From the NCBI RefSeq assembly GCF_000165465.1, contig NC_017455.1:124001-188000 (forward strand): a stretch of 64,000 bases of DNA. Direction: 5' to 3'. The position numbers and the translations under genes are program-made. Each line of letters begins with the position of its first letter. Position 1 is the stretch's first letter. The stretch comes from Halanaerobium praevalens DSM 2228. Its GTDB lineage: Bacteria; Bacillota; Halanaerobiia; Halanaerobiales; Halanaerobiaceae. The notes under the pieces are model-generated. The model saw only the letters and a list, made by a program, of their open reading frames with translations. It searched no databases and was not told the origin of the DNA. Shown piece after piece: positions 47,050 to 54,945 of this stretch.

Positions 47050-47104
47050 CTGATTTCTTAGATCTTATTTTAGCAATTTGCTTTAATAAGTGTTTTATAA
47101 AAAT

Positions 47105-47157
47105 CGGAAAGAGTCTGTTTCAAAATAATAATTGAAACAGACTCATATTTCCGTTTT
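47105..47157 (+). terminator. Terminator after grdD
   Basis: gagtctgtttca / tgaaacagactc is a perfect 12-bp stem, extended by cggaaa / tttccg, followed by TTTTATT. It closes the grd region. Confidence 0.85.
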
Positions 47158-47199
47158 ATTAGCCAAATTATTTAACTACATATTTTGCATTATTTTTGA

Positions 47200-47603
47200 C
47201 ATCCTCCCCGCCCGTTCGCAAAGCTTAGGACCGAGGATTCCTTAAAGGAACTTTCACCGAAACTCTTTTTTTGTATTACGAAATTCTAGTTTCAATATTA
47301 GCCAGCGAGCCCATTTCAATAACCCTACATTTGTGATACGCATAGTTGGGTTAGCATTAGGCTATCGAGGCCTTCACGAGGTTGTCTGCTGATTAAATGC
47401 CAGTCCATTTCTGGTAGGCAAGTGCACTGAAACTCTCTTTGTAGTTGCGTATTGATAGTTTCAGTATTAGGTCATCGAGACCGTCATGACGCAAACTTCA
47501 GGCTGTGCCATCAGCCCTCCTGAGATAGCCGACTATGCATTCTAATAGCATATTCCTAGCACTATTGCTAATATAGGCACTCAGGCACTTAGACTATTAC
47601 CAT
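47200..47603 (-). ncRNA. Right-end region of the IS element with probable omega RNA (reRNA) and three hairpin modules
   Basis: The 400 bp downstream of tnpB is noncoding but highly structured. A 66-bp module occurs at 47247-47312 and 47417-47482, each a gaaact ... agtttc hairpin followed by attag..tcgag.cc. A third related module (about 47320-47372) keeps the loop and tail but has the stem aaccc / gggtt. TnpB proteins use an RNA from this location whose 3' end at the element border carries the guide. Guide-encoding DNA would be the minus-strand flank just beyond about 47200. Confidence 0.6.
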
Positions 47604-48692
47604 CTAAGCAGATTGTTGTTCTAAATATTTATTAGCTATATTACGACTTGCATTTAAATCAGAGTGGATATGATTACCACACTCACAAGAGTATAGATTA
47701 GCTTTGCGGTTAGATTTTTTAACTTTAGCACATCTAGAACAACTCTGGGAAGTGTACTTTGGATTTATATATTCCACCTTCATCCCAGCTAATTCAGCTT
47801 TGTATTCAATAAACTGTTGAAGTTGATAAAAAGTCCAGCTATGGATGTTTCTATCAGCTCTATTAAGACTCTTAGCAGTATTTCGGATATTCTCTAGATT
47901 CTCCATAATTATAGAACCAACTTGCTTTTGCACAGCAAAATTAATAAGCTGGCGACTAATTTTATGGTTTAAATCAGTCATCCATCTCTGCTCTTTGTCA
48001 TTAATATTTTTAATAGCTTTATTTTTTTTAGATTGACCCAGTTTTTTTCTTAACATACGATACTTTTTGCGGATAAAACCTGCCTGTTTACCATTGTAGA
48101 ATTGGCGATTAATCTCTTTGCCTTGAGGAGTTTTAACACTAGCAACTGCTAATTGGCGAAGCCCTATATCAATTCCCATTAAATTAGAGTTAGTGGTTTT
48201 TTTATCAGCAATTTTAATTGTTACAGCAAAATACCATTTACCTCTCTTGTAGAAGAGACTGGCTTTACCCAATTTGCAGCCACTATCGATATGCTGCCGC
48301 AGTTCTTCAAACCTTTCAGTCTGCTTAACAGGAAAAGCGAATCTTTTGCATTTGCTGGTATAAAGCGGAATTGAAATTATATGATGATCAATCTTATAAT
48401 TTTGATTATTATAGCAAATAGGTTGATTCTCTTTAAACTCTATATTTTCTTTTTTAGAGTTAGACTTTAAAAACTGTTTATAGAGTGCTTTAACTTCTCT
48501 AATATTCTGATTTTTAACAGCAGAGGGAAGGTTAAGCTCTTTAAAATCAGCAGAACTCAAGTTAATTTCTCCTGTTTTAAGTTTTGCAGCAATAGCCTGA
48601 CGATTCTTAACTACTTCTACAATGTTATTTAAGAATATATTTTCTTTTCTTTTAGTTGGTTTTAACAACTCTAAAATATAGGTTAGCTGCAT
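47604..48692 (-). CDS. tnpB: RNA-guided endonuclease TnpB
   Basis: 362-residue TnpB, the RNA-guided nuclease ancestral to Cas12. RuvC catalytic residues Asp175 (LMGIDIGLRQLAV), Glu264 (IIMENLENIR) and Asp345 (HIHSDLNASRN) are present, with the zinc-binding Cys318, 321, 336 and 338. The ATG at 48692 has AAAGGTG upstream; a GTG at 48701 that overlaps the tnpA stop is the alternative. Nothing indicates decay. It probably promotes retention of the element by cutting the vacated donor site. Confidence 0.93.
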   Translation of the reverse strand: MQLTYILELLKPTKRKENIFLNNIVEVVKNRQAIAAKLKTGEINLSSADFKELNLPSAVKNQNIREVKALYKQFLKSNSKKENIEFKENQPICYNNQNYKIDHHIISIPLYTSKCKRFAFPVKQTERFEELRQHIDSGCKLGKASLFYKRGKWYFAVTIKIADKKTTNSNLMGIDIGLRQLAVASVKTPQGKEINRQFYNGKQAGFIRKKYRMLRKKLGQSKKNKAIKNINDKEQRWMTDLNHKISRQLINFAVQKQVGSIIMENLENIRNTAKSLNRADRNIHSWTFYQLQQFIEYKAELAGMKVEYINPKYTSQSCSRCAKVKKSNRKANLYSCECGNHIHSDLNASRNIANKYLEQQSA

Positions 48693-48697
48693 ATTAA

Positions 48698-49087
48698 TCA
48701 CCTTTGATTTTCAATGTAGTGTTGGATAGTTTCAGAACTCACATTACCTGCAGTAGCTACAAAATATGCTCTAGTCCAAATAGAACCTTTAATATTCAAC
48801 TCTGGAAAGTGCTTTGATATTCTCCCTCCAGTAGTACCTTTAATGATATTCATTAGCTTACTGGGAGAATACTTAGGCAAAGCTGATATAAAAAGGTGTA
48901 TATGATCTGGCATTATTTCAGTAGCCAATACTTCAAATTTATGCTTATCAGCTAATTCATTGATAGTATCTAAGGTTAATTGTTTAATTTTAGGATTATC
49001 TAAAATATGTTTTCTATATTTAGGAATCCATATAAAATGATAATTTAAAAGAAACTTTGCATGTCTTGTGTTTTTATAGGTATTCAT
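48698..49087 (-). CDS. tnpA: IS200/IS605 Y1 transposase TnpA
   Basis: 129-residue single-strand transposase with the HUH motif His62-Ile-His64 in PDHIHLFISALP and the catalytic Tyr124 near the C-terminus (SSETIQHYIENQ). It excises and inserts single-stranded DNA as a circle. AGGAG precedes the ATG at 49087. A promoter TTGAAA-N18-TATAAT lies upstream on the minus strand (49120-49150). Length is slightly below the usual 130-155 but all motifs are present. Confidence 0.93.
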   Translation of the reverse strand: MNTYKNTRHAKFLLNYHFIWIPKYRKHILDNPKIKQLTLDTINELADKHKFEVLATEIMPDHIHLFISALPKYSPSKLMNIIKGTTGGRISKHFPELNIKGSIWTRAYFVATAGNVSSETIQHYIENQR

Positions 49088-49200
49088 TATTAAAATCTCC
49101 TAAATGTTAGCTGTTAAACACATTATATCATAAACATATGTTTATTTTCAAGAACATATTATACAAAATTTTAATTTCCACATTGACTAAAAATTAAAAT

Positions 49201-49246
49201 AGCTGATTCATCCCCGCCCATTATCATAGGCGAGGCTTTCTCAGCT
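49201..49246 (-). repeat. Left-end hairpin of the IS element
   Basis: agctga (49201) pairs with tcagct (49246), and ccccgcc with ggcgagg (one mismatch), enclosing an AT loop. Subterminal hairpins of this kind are the DNA structures recognised by TnpA. Confidence 0.55.
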
Positions 49247-49365
49247 ATAATTCGGTAATTATTTCTACAATATTAGTTACAATTAAAGAAAATAAAAACT
49301 TTAAATTCAAATAAACTTAAAGCAAATAGCAAAATTTCTTCTAGATCTATTATTTCAACATATTT

Positions 49366-49464
49366 GGGAGTGGCTATATCCATGGTGGATATCCTGGACT
49401 TCAAATCCAGTGGCAGGCAGGCGGACCTGTCTGTGGTGGGTTCGATTCCCACACATTCCCGCCA
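49366..49464 (+). tRNA. selC: tRNA-Sec (anticodon TCA)
   Basis: 99-nt tRNA with anticodon TCA at 49401-49403 in the ctgga-ct-TCA-aa-tccag arm. It has an extended D-stem (tatcc-atggt-ggata), a long variable arm (caggcagg-cgga-cctgtctg), the T-arm gtggg-ttcgatt-cccac and an encoded CCA. The long acceptor plus variable arm are typical of selenocysteine tRNA. It decodes the UGA in grdA, grdH and selD. selA and selB are not in this window. The flanking sequence (49247-49365) shows nothing else. Confidence 0.96.
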
Positions 49465-49515
49465 AATTTTATTTTTTATATTTTATAATAATTTCGCTAT
49501 TTACTTTAGATAGAA

Positions 49516-49977
49516 TTATTTATTCTTTCCTTTTTTTCTAAATAAATCAATAAACTCATTTTTATTTTTGGCTTCAATTAATTTTGTTCTAAAATTATTG
49601 TCTCTTAACAAGCTAACTAAAGTAGAAACCAATTTTAAATATTGAGGAGAATAGCCTTCATAATCTGCTACCATAAAAATTAATTTTACTTTTTGACCAT
49701 CTAAACTATTATATTTAAGTCCATTTTTTACCCGAGCAACTGCTAAAGAAAGTTCTTTGACAGTTTTGCTTTTACCATGTGGAACAGCAATTTGACGTCC
49801 AAAACCAGTACTTCCTTCTTTTTCTCGCTTGAAAATTTTGTTTAAAAAATCTGTTTCTGACTTAATCTTATTTTCTTTTTTAAACATCTGCACCATTTTG
49901 CTTAAAGCATCTTCTTTGTTAACTGGATTAAAATCTAAATTAATCAAATCTTCAGACAAAAACTCTTCTATTTGCAT
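49516..49977 (-). CDS. PTS EIIA domain protein (fructose/mannitol, PtsN type)
   Basis: 153-residue EIIA type-2 protein. The phospho-acceptor His67 is in FGRQIAVPHGKSKTV, with EIIA motifs LIFMVADYEGYSPQYLKLVS. It stands alone with no EIIB or EIIC, so it may be regulatory (PtsN-like) or serve a remote transporter. GGAGG lies upstream of the ATG at 49977. No obvious link to the selenium genes. Confidence 0.9.
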   Translation of the reverse strand: MQIEEFLSEDLINLDFNPVNKEDALSKMVQMFKKENKIKSETDFLNKIFKREKEGSTGFGRQIAVPHGKSKTVKELSLAVARVKNGLKYNSLDGQKVKLIFMVADYEGYSPQYLKLVSTLVSLLRDNNFRTKLIEAKNKNEFIDLFRKKGKNK

Positions 49978-50086
49978 TTATTTGGCCTCCTCTGCTTATT
50001 ATAAATTATATAATAATTTTAAACTCTTTGCCAATTAATTAGCTTAAGAACAAAATCTCCTTTGGTATAATTTCCTAGACATTAAA

Positions 50087-50112
50087 AACCCCCCATATTT
50101 AAATGGAGGGTT
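50087..50112 (-). terminator. Terminator of pdxST
   Basis: On the minus strand aaccctccat pairs with atggggggtt (one mismatch) and is followed by TTTTA, just after the pdxT stop. Confidence 0.8.
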
Positions 50113-50138
50113 GGACTAATTCTATATAGCATAGATTA

Positions 50139-50726
50139 TTAAGAAGCTATATTTTTTATTTTATCAACAAAATATTGATGAAAAATTGTACTAGTTGTTA
50201 ATTCAGGATGAAAAGAAGTTCCAATTAGATACTTGGTTTCTACTGCCAAAATTTTGTTATCCTTTTGATATAAAATTTCAACATCTGGACCAATTTCTTT
50301 GATTAGTGGTGCTCTAATATAAACTAATTCTTGTGTTTGTTCAGAGACTTTAGGAATTACATCCTTTTCAATAAAGCTATTGAGTTGACTACCAAAAGCA
50401 TTTCTTTGAACTTTAATATTAAGTAATTCCAATTGTTCTTTTTCTTCTCCTTCAACTTCTTGGGCCATTAAAATTAAGCCAGCACAACTTCCCCAGATTA
50501 TGTTTTTTTGTTGGTGAAAATTTTTGAGAGCTGCTGAAAAATTATATTCTTTAATCAGTTTTCTCATAGTAGTACTTTCACCACCAGGAATAATTAGTCC
50601 TTTACAGTCAGCCAAAGCTGTTGGTTTTTTAATAGCTTTTGCTTTAACACCTCTAATTTGATTTAAATGATTTAAATGTTCAGCTACTCCACCTTGCAGT
50701 GCTAAAACTCCAATTGTAACTTCCAT
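50139..50726 (-). CDS. pdxT: Pyridoxal 5'-phosphate synthase glutaminase subunit
   Basis: 195-residue class I glutamine amidotransferase delivering ammonia to PdxS. Nucleophile Cys81 is in IWGSCAGLILMAQE, the His-Glu pair in TSFHPELT, and GLIIPGGEST is a family motif. The ATG at 50726 matches the family start (MEVTIGVLALQGG); the longer frame overlaps pdxS. pdxS ends one base before this ATG, so translation is coupled. Confidence 0.95.
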   Translation of the reverse strand: MEVTIGVLALQGGVAEHLNHLNQIRGVKAKAIKKPTALADCKGLIIPGGESTTMRKLIKEYNFSAALKNFHQQKNIIWGSCAGLILMAQEVEGEEKEQLELLNIKVQRNAFGSQLNSFIEKDVIPKVSEQTQELVYIRAPLIKEIGPDVEILYQKDNKILAVETKYLIGTSFHPELTTSTIFHQYFVDKIKNIAS

Positions 50727-50727
50727 T

Positions 50728-51606
50728 TTACCAGCCCCGATCAGCCATTTTTTCGGCATCTGTTAAACCATTAATATCAATACCAGACATTGCTTTACCA
50801 AGATTTTCAGATGCTTCAGCAATGATTTTTGGATCATCAAAATGAGTTGTTGCTTTGACAATTGCAGCTGCTCTTTTAACAGGATTACCAGAACGGAAAA
50901 TACCTGAACCAACAAAGACACCATCACAACCTAACTGCATCATTAAAGCAGCATCTGCTGGTGTTGCAATACCTCCGGCAGCAAAATTAACTACTGGTAA
51001 TTTTCCGTTTTCAGCAGCATATTCTACTAATGCAAAAGGAGCCTGCATATCTTTGGCTGCTGTCATTAATTCTTCACTATCTAAAGTAGTTAATCTCTTA
51101 ATTTGGGAATTAATTTTTCGCATATGGCGTACTGCTTCAACTACATTACCAGTCCCAGCTTCTCCTTTAGTTCTAATCATTGCTGCTCCTTCACCAATTC
51201 TTCTTAAAGCTTCACCTAAATTGGTGGCTCCACAAACAAAAGGAATCTCAAATTTTCTTTTATCAATATGAAAAGCTTCATCAGCTGGAGTTAAAACTTC
51301 ACTTTCATCAATATAATCAATTTCTAAAGATTCTAATATTTGAGCTTCTACAAAATGTCCAATTCTAACTTTAGCCATTACTGGAATTGATACGGTTTCT
51401 ACAATTTCTTTAATCATTTCTGGATCAGACATTCTAGCAATTCCACCTTCTTTGCGAATATCAGCTGGAACTTTTTCTAGGGCCATCACAGCAACTGCAC
51501 CTGCTTCTTCGGCAATTTTTGCCTCTTCAGCAGTGGTTACATCCATAATAACTCCACCTTTTAACATTTGAGCTAAGTTTTTGTTTAGACGATATTTTTC
51601 TGACAT
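50728..51606 (-). CDS. pdxS: Pyridoxal 5'-phosphate synthase subunit
   Basis: 292-residue PdxS making PLP from ribose 5-phosphate, glyceraldehyde 3-phosphate and ammonia. The N-terminal [17 protein letters not shown], Lys79 in VMAKVRIGH (the first-intermediate lysine) and the phosphate site [15 protein letters not shown] are all characteristic. AGGAGGAG precedes the ATG. It is divergent from the PdxR-type regulator across an array of repeats likely to be its operator. PLP is used by the cysteine desulfurase and by SelA, among others. Confidence 0.97.
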   Translation of the reverse strand: MSEKYRLNKNLAQMLKGGVIMDVTTAEEAKIAEEAGAVAVMALEKVPADIRKEGGIARMSDPEMIKEIVETVSIPVMAKVRIGHFVEAQILESLEIDYIDESEVLTPADEAFHIDKRKFEIPFVCGATNLGEALRRIGEGAAMIRTKGEAGTGNVVEAVRHMRKINSQIKRLTTLDSEELMTAAKDMQAPFALVEYAAENGKLPVVNFAAGGIATPADAALMMQLGCDGVFVGSGIFRSGNPVKRAAAIVKATTHFDDPKIIAEASENLGKAMSGIDINGLTDAEKMADRGW

Positions 51607-51645
51607 AAATATTCTCCTCCTGATTGATTAATTTTAATTGTAATG

Positions 51646-51763
51646 ATACAATATAAGTAAATAGCTTGATTTATGTTTTTTACTAATACAATTATAGAAT
51701 AAAACAATACAAAATGTCAAATTATAATACAATATTTTTTTATTTATTTCGTACTAATACAAT
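51646..51763. promoter_or_regulatory. PdxR/MocR operator array: five ATACAA repeats
   Basis: atacaa occurs five times in direct orientation, beginning at 51646, 51686, 51707, 51727 and 51757. Spacings are 40, 21, 20 and 30 bp, all close to multiples of a helical turn, so the sites face one side of the DNA. The longer tactaatacaat is exact at 51681-51692 and 51752-51763. MocR-type regulators bind such direct repeats, and the array covers the divergent pdxS-pdxR promoter region. Confidence 0.7.
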
Positions 51764-51784
51764 TTTAAAGGTGAGGTGGAAAAA

Positions 51785-53227
51785 ATGCTTGATCTTAATT
51801 TAGATGCAGCAAGTAATTCTGCTCTTTATATCCAACTTTATAAAAAATTAAAAAATAAAATACAAAATGATTTAGAAGCTAATACAAAATTACCACCAAT
51901 TAGAAAACTAGCAACAGCAGTTGGAGTAAATCCAGCTACAGTTGTTAAAGCATATGATATGTTAGCAAATGAAGAGATAATTTATAAGAAAGTAGGTAGT
52001 GGAAGCTTTGTGGCCCCAACTAAGAAGATAGTTGAAACTAAAAATCGGCATGATATGTTGAAACATGGTCAAATTAAATTAGCAGAAAGTATTAACTTTG
52101 CTAGTGCAACTCCTAGTAATGATTTATTTCCTGTAGCAGATTTTAAATATGCTATTAATCAGGTATTAGAGCGTGATCAGGGTGAAGCTTTTAGTTATCA
52201 AAAAAGCCAGGGCTTTTTAGCTTTGAGAAAATCTATTCAAAAATATTTTGCTCAGCAAGGTATTAATTCTGCTTTAAAACAGATTCAGGTTGTTTCAGGT
52301 GCACAGCAGGCTATTGATATTATAAGTAAAATAATGTTAGATTATGGAGATCAAATTATAGTTGAAGATCCCACTTATTTTGGAGCTTTACAGGCCTTTA
52401 ATTCTCGAAAAGCAGCAATAAAAAGTATTAAAATGGAGCAGGATGGAGCTGATTTAGAAGCAATGGAAGCATATTTAAAGAAAAATAGAATAAAGTTTTT
52501 CTTTACTATGCAAAACTTTCAAAATCCAACTGGTGTTAACTGGAGTCAAGCTAAACAGCAGCAGCTTTTAGATTTAGCTGAAAAATATGATTTTTATATT
52601 ATTGAAGATGATATTTTGTCTGATCTGTATTATACTGCAGAAAAAAGTAGTATTTTAAAAGAATATGATAAGCAGGATAGAGTTATTTATATTAAAAGCT
52701 TTTCTAAAGTTTTTATGCCTGGTTTAAGGCTAGCTTTTATTATTTTGCCAGAGAGATTATTAGCTCAAATTTTAGAGGCCAAATATGCAACTGATATTTC
52801 GAGCGGTGGTTTAACTCAAAGAGCTTTTGATTACTATTTAAGGGCTGGTTTATTAGATAAGCATATTGAATTACAGCGGAATTTATTCAAAAAAAGATTT
52901 GAAATAATGAAGGCGGAATTAAAAAAAGAGCTGGCTGAGGCAGTGGAAATAGTTTTTCCAACAAAAGGAGGCCTTTATCTATGGCTAAAATTTGTTAAAA
53001 ATGTAGATAGTAAAAAATTGTATCAGCAGGCAGTTGCCAAAGGACTTGTTTTTTCTCCTGGTTATCTATTTTCTTTAAACTCAGATTTTGGAAATCATTT
53101 AAGATTAAGTTTTGCCGCAGTTGACAGTCAAGAAATAAAAAGAGGAGTCCAAATTTTAAAAGAGATATATTTAAATCATGCTCACTTAAATCAAAAAACT
53201 GAGCAGGAATATAGTCCTTTAATTTAA
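51785..53227 (+). CDS. pdxR: PdxR-type GntR/MocR transcriptional regulator
   Basis: 480-residue MocR-family regulator: GntR winged helix (about 1-75, LPPIRKLATAVGVNPATVVKAY) joined to a class I aminotransferase-fold domain (about 110-460) with the PLP-binding Lys in YIKSFSKVFMPGLRL. The divergent pdxST genes indicate that it senses PLP and controls PLP synthesis. ATG 51785 follows GAGGTGG; the GTG at 51776 lies within that site. The repeat array upstream is its probable operator. Confidence 0.93.
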   Translation: MLDLNLDAASNSALYIQLYKKLKNKIQNDLEANTKLPPIRKLATAVGVNPATVVKAYDMLANEEIIYKKVGSGSFVAPTKKIVETKNRHDMLKHGQIKLAESINFASATPSNDLFPVADFKYAINQVLERDQGEAFSYQKSQGFLALRKSIQKYFAQQGINSALKQIQVVSGAQQAIDIISKIMLDYGDQIIVEDPTYFGALQAFNSRKAAIKSIKMEQDGADLEAMEAYLKKNRIKFFFTMQNFQNPTGVNWSQAKQQQLLDLAEKYDFYIIEDDILSDLYYTAEKSSILKEYDKQDRVIYIKSFSKVFMPGLRLAFIILPERLLAQILEAKYATDISSGGLTQRAFDYYLRAGLLDKHIELQRNLFKKRFEIMKAELKKELAEAVEIVFPTKGGLYLWLKFVKNVDSKKLYQQAVAKGLVFSPGYLFSLNSDFGNHLRLSFAAVDSQEIKRGVQILKEIYLNHAHLNQKTEQEYSPLI

Positions 53228-53321
53228 TTTAAAGGAGTTTAGAAAATTAAAAATAAATCTAACTTGACTTTAAAAAATCATTCTGTTAAGATGAAATTGT
53301 AAATTAAAAATTAAATTTGTA

Positions 53322-53389
53322 CCTCATATAATAGTGGGAATATGGCCCACAAGTCTCTACCGGATACCGTAAATAGTCCGACTATGAGG
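53322..53389 (+). promoter_or_regulatory. Guanine (purine-class) riboswitch aptamer
   Basis: P1 is cctcata / tatgagg. P2 gtggg / cccac has the loop aatatgg; the core strand gtctctacc follows; P3 carries the loop ccgtaaat; and the J3/1 strand ccgactatg has C at the discriminating position (guanine rather than adenine, position 74). All core residues of the purine aptamer are present. It lies upstream of the de novo purine operon in tandem with a ykkC-class aptamer. Confidence 0.92.
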
Positions 53390-53392
53390 GAA

Positions 53393-53546
53393 GTGTACCT
53401 AGGTTCCCGCAGTATAAGGGTGATAATTCTAGTTCTTTCGTTTGTGAAAAGACTATAACTATAAATCTTTAGCAAGCGCTGGCTGGTCCGAGCGGTACAG
53501 ATATTGTTATATTACACCGAAGGGATAAAAGCCCAGGCGGGGAGGT
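53393..53546 (+). promoter_or_regulatory. ykkC-class riboswitch, PRPP type by context
   Basis: The conserved ykkC landmarks appear in order: cctaggttcccg (from 53398), gctggtccgagcgg (about 53482-53495), and acaccgaagggataaaagccc (ending 53534). A ykkC RNA directly downstream of a guanine aptamer and ahead of purine synthesis genes matches the described tandem guanine-PRPP riboswitch. PRPP specificity is assigned from this context; ppGpp is the alternative ligand of the nearest subtype. Confidence 0.82.
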
Positions 53547-53592
53547 TCTACTCATTCCAAAAAGTAGAGTCTTCCTACCTGGGCTATTTTTA
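53530..53592 (+). terminator. Regulated terminator of the purine riboswitch
   Basis: agcccagg (53530-53537) pairs with cctgggct (53578-53585), enclosing further pairs, followed by ATTTTTATTT. The 5' arm overlaps the gggataaaagccc element of the ykkC aptamer, so ligand binding there would prevent terminator formation and turn the operon on. Confidence 0.88.
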
Positions 53593-53652
53593 TTTATATA
53601 TTGGTACCTGGTTAAAGTACATAAAATCACAAAGTGAATTGGAGTGGATATA

Positions 53653-54924
53653 ATGAACATCCTTCTTATTGGCAGTGGTGGTAGAGAACATGCTCTTGCC
53701 TGGAAATTAGCTCAAAGTAAAAAAGTAAAAGAATTATATATAGCAGCTGGTAATCCTGGTACTGCTCAATATGGTCAAAATCTAAACTTTGATCAAAATA
53801 ATCAGAAAGCACTATTAGAATTTGCCTTAAAAGAAAAAATTGATATTACAGTAGTTGGACCAGAGGCACCACTAGCAGCAGGAATTGTTGATCTTTTTGA
53901 AAAACATGGACTTCAAGTTTTTGGCCCAAATCAGAGTGCGGCTCGGCTGGAGAGTTCTAAAACTTTTGCTAAAAATTTAATGCAGAAATATCAGATTCCA
54001 ACTGCAGAATATAAAAGTTTTAAAGAAGCTGAAAAGGCAGCAGCTTATATTAGAGAAAAAGGAGCTCCAATAGTAGTTAAAGCTTCAGGCTTAGCAGCAG
54101 GTAAAGGGGTAATTGTTGCTCAAACAGAAGCAGAAGCTTTAAAAGCAGTTAAAACAATTATGAAAGATGAAAAATTTGGAAAAGCAGGTGAAAAAGTAGT
54201 TATTGAAGAATTTTTAAGCGGAGAAGAAGCAACTATTCTTGCTTTTTGTGATGGCCAGACTATAATACCTATGCTTGCTTCTCAAGATCATAAAGCCGCT
54301 TATGATGGTGGCAGTGGACCAAATACTGGTGGAATGGGCGCTTATGCTCCGGCTCCTGTAGTCACTGAACAAGTTAAAACTTATTTTAAAAATGAAATTA
54401 TGGAACCAACACTCAAAGCCCTTCAGCAAGAAAAACTAAATTTTAAGGGAATTATCTATTTTGGCTTGATGATTAAAGCAGGTAAAGCTAAGGTATTAGA
54501 ATATAATGTGCGTTTTGGTGATCCAGAAGCACAAGTAATATTACCTTTATTAAAAACAGATTTAGTAGATATTATAGAAGCAGTTATTAATTGTAATCTA
54601 GCTCAGACTGAAATTAATTGGAAAAATAAAAAAGCAGTTGCAGTGGTAATGGCCTCAGCTGGTTATCCCTTAAATCACAAAAAAGGTAAAGAAATTAGAG
54701 GGCTTAAAGCAGCAGCAAAATCTGAGGATTTAATTGTTTTTCAAGCAGGAACAAAATTTGCAGCAGAAAAAATTTTAACAGCTGGTGGTCGAGTTCTGGC
54801 AGTTACTGCTTTAGGTAATGATTTTGCTAAAGTTATAGAAAAGGCATATGCAGGTGTAGCCAAAATTGATTTTGAAGGTTTTCAGATTCGCAATGATATT
54901 GGCCAAAAAGCACTTGCAAAATAA
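53653..54924 (+). CDS. purD: Phosphoribosylamine-glycine ligase
   Basis: 423-residue ATP-grasp GAR synthetase, step 2 of purine synthesis. MNILLIGSGGREHALAWKL starts the chain, and the ATP-grasp motif region SQDHKAAYDGGSGPNTGG and NVRFGDPEAQVILPLL are diagnostic. ATG 53653 with GGAGTGG upstream is preferred over GTG 53644. First gene behind the tandem riboswitch. The order purD-K-E-B-C-F-M-N-H is unusual for Firmicutes, where purD is generally last. Confidence 0.96.
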   Translation: MNILLIGSGGREHALAWKLAQSKKVKELYIAAGNPGTAQYGQNLNFDQNNQKALLEFALKEKIDITVVGPEAPLAAGIVDLFEKHGLQVFGPNQSAARLESSKTFAKNLMQKYQIPTAEYKSFKEAEKAAAYIREKGAPIVVKASGLAAGKGVIVAQTEAEALKAVKTIMKDEKFGKAGEKVVIEEFLSGEEATILAFCDGQTIIPMLASQDHKAAYDGGSGPNTGGMGAYAPAPVVTEQVKTYFKNEIMEPTLKALQQEKLNFKGIIYFGLMIKAGKAKVLEYNVRFGDPEAQVILPLLKTDLVDIIEAVINCNLAQTEINWKNKKAVAVVMASAGYPLNHKKGKEIRGLKAAAKSEDLIVFQAGTKFAAEKILTAGGRVLAVTALGNDFAKVIEKAYAGVAKIDFEGFQIRNDIGQKALAK

Positions 54925-54945
54925 ATTTAAGCTGGAGGTTATAAA

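Larger units (their letters stand above)
47200..49246 (-). mobile_element. IS200/IS605-family element (tnpA + tnpB), complete
   Basis: A full-length element on the minus strand with intact Y1 transposase and intact TnpB. The right end (near 47200-47217, gacatcctccccgccc) and left end (49201-49246, containing attcatccccgccc) share the CCCCGCCC core; the left end folds as agctga ... tcagct. Elements of this group lack terminal inverted repeats and make no target duplication, so the outer boundaries are approximate. It sits between the grd genes and tRNA-Sec without disrupting a gene. Confidence 0.85.

Noticed and set aside
47247-47482. CRISPR-like repeat array
   Set aside because: The copies are few, unevenly spaced, imperfect and fold as hairpins; they belong to the IS right end.
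47604-48692. Cas12-type effector
   Set aside because: Length, adjacency to TnpA and lack of CRISPR or cas1/cas2 make it an ordinary TnpB.
53469-53660. Minus-strand 63-residue frame in the purD leader
   Set aside because: It lies across the ykkC riboswitch and terminator and has no ribosome binding site.
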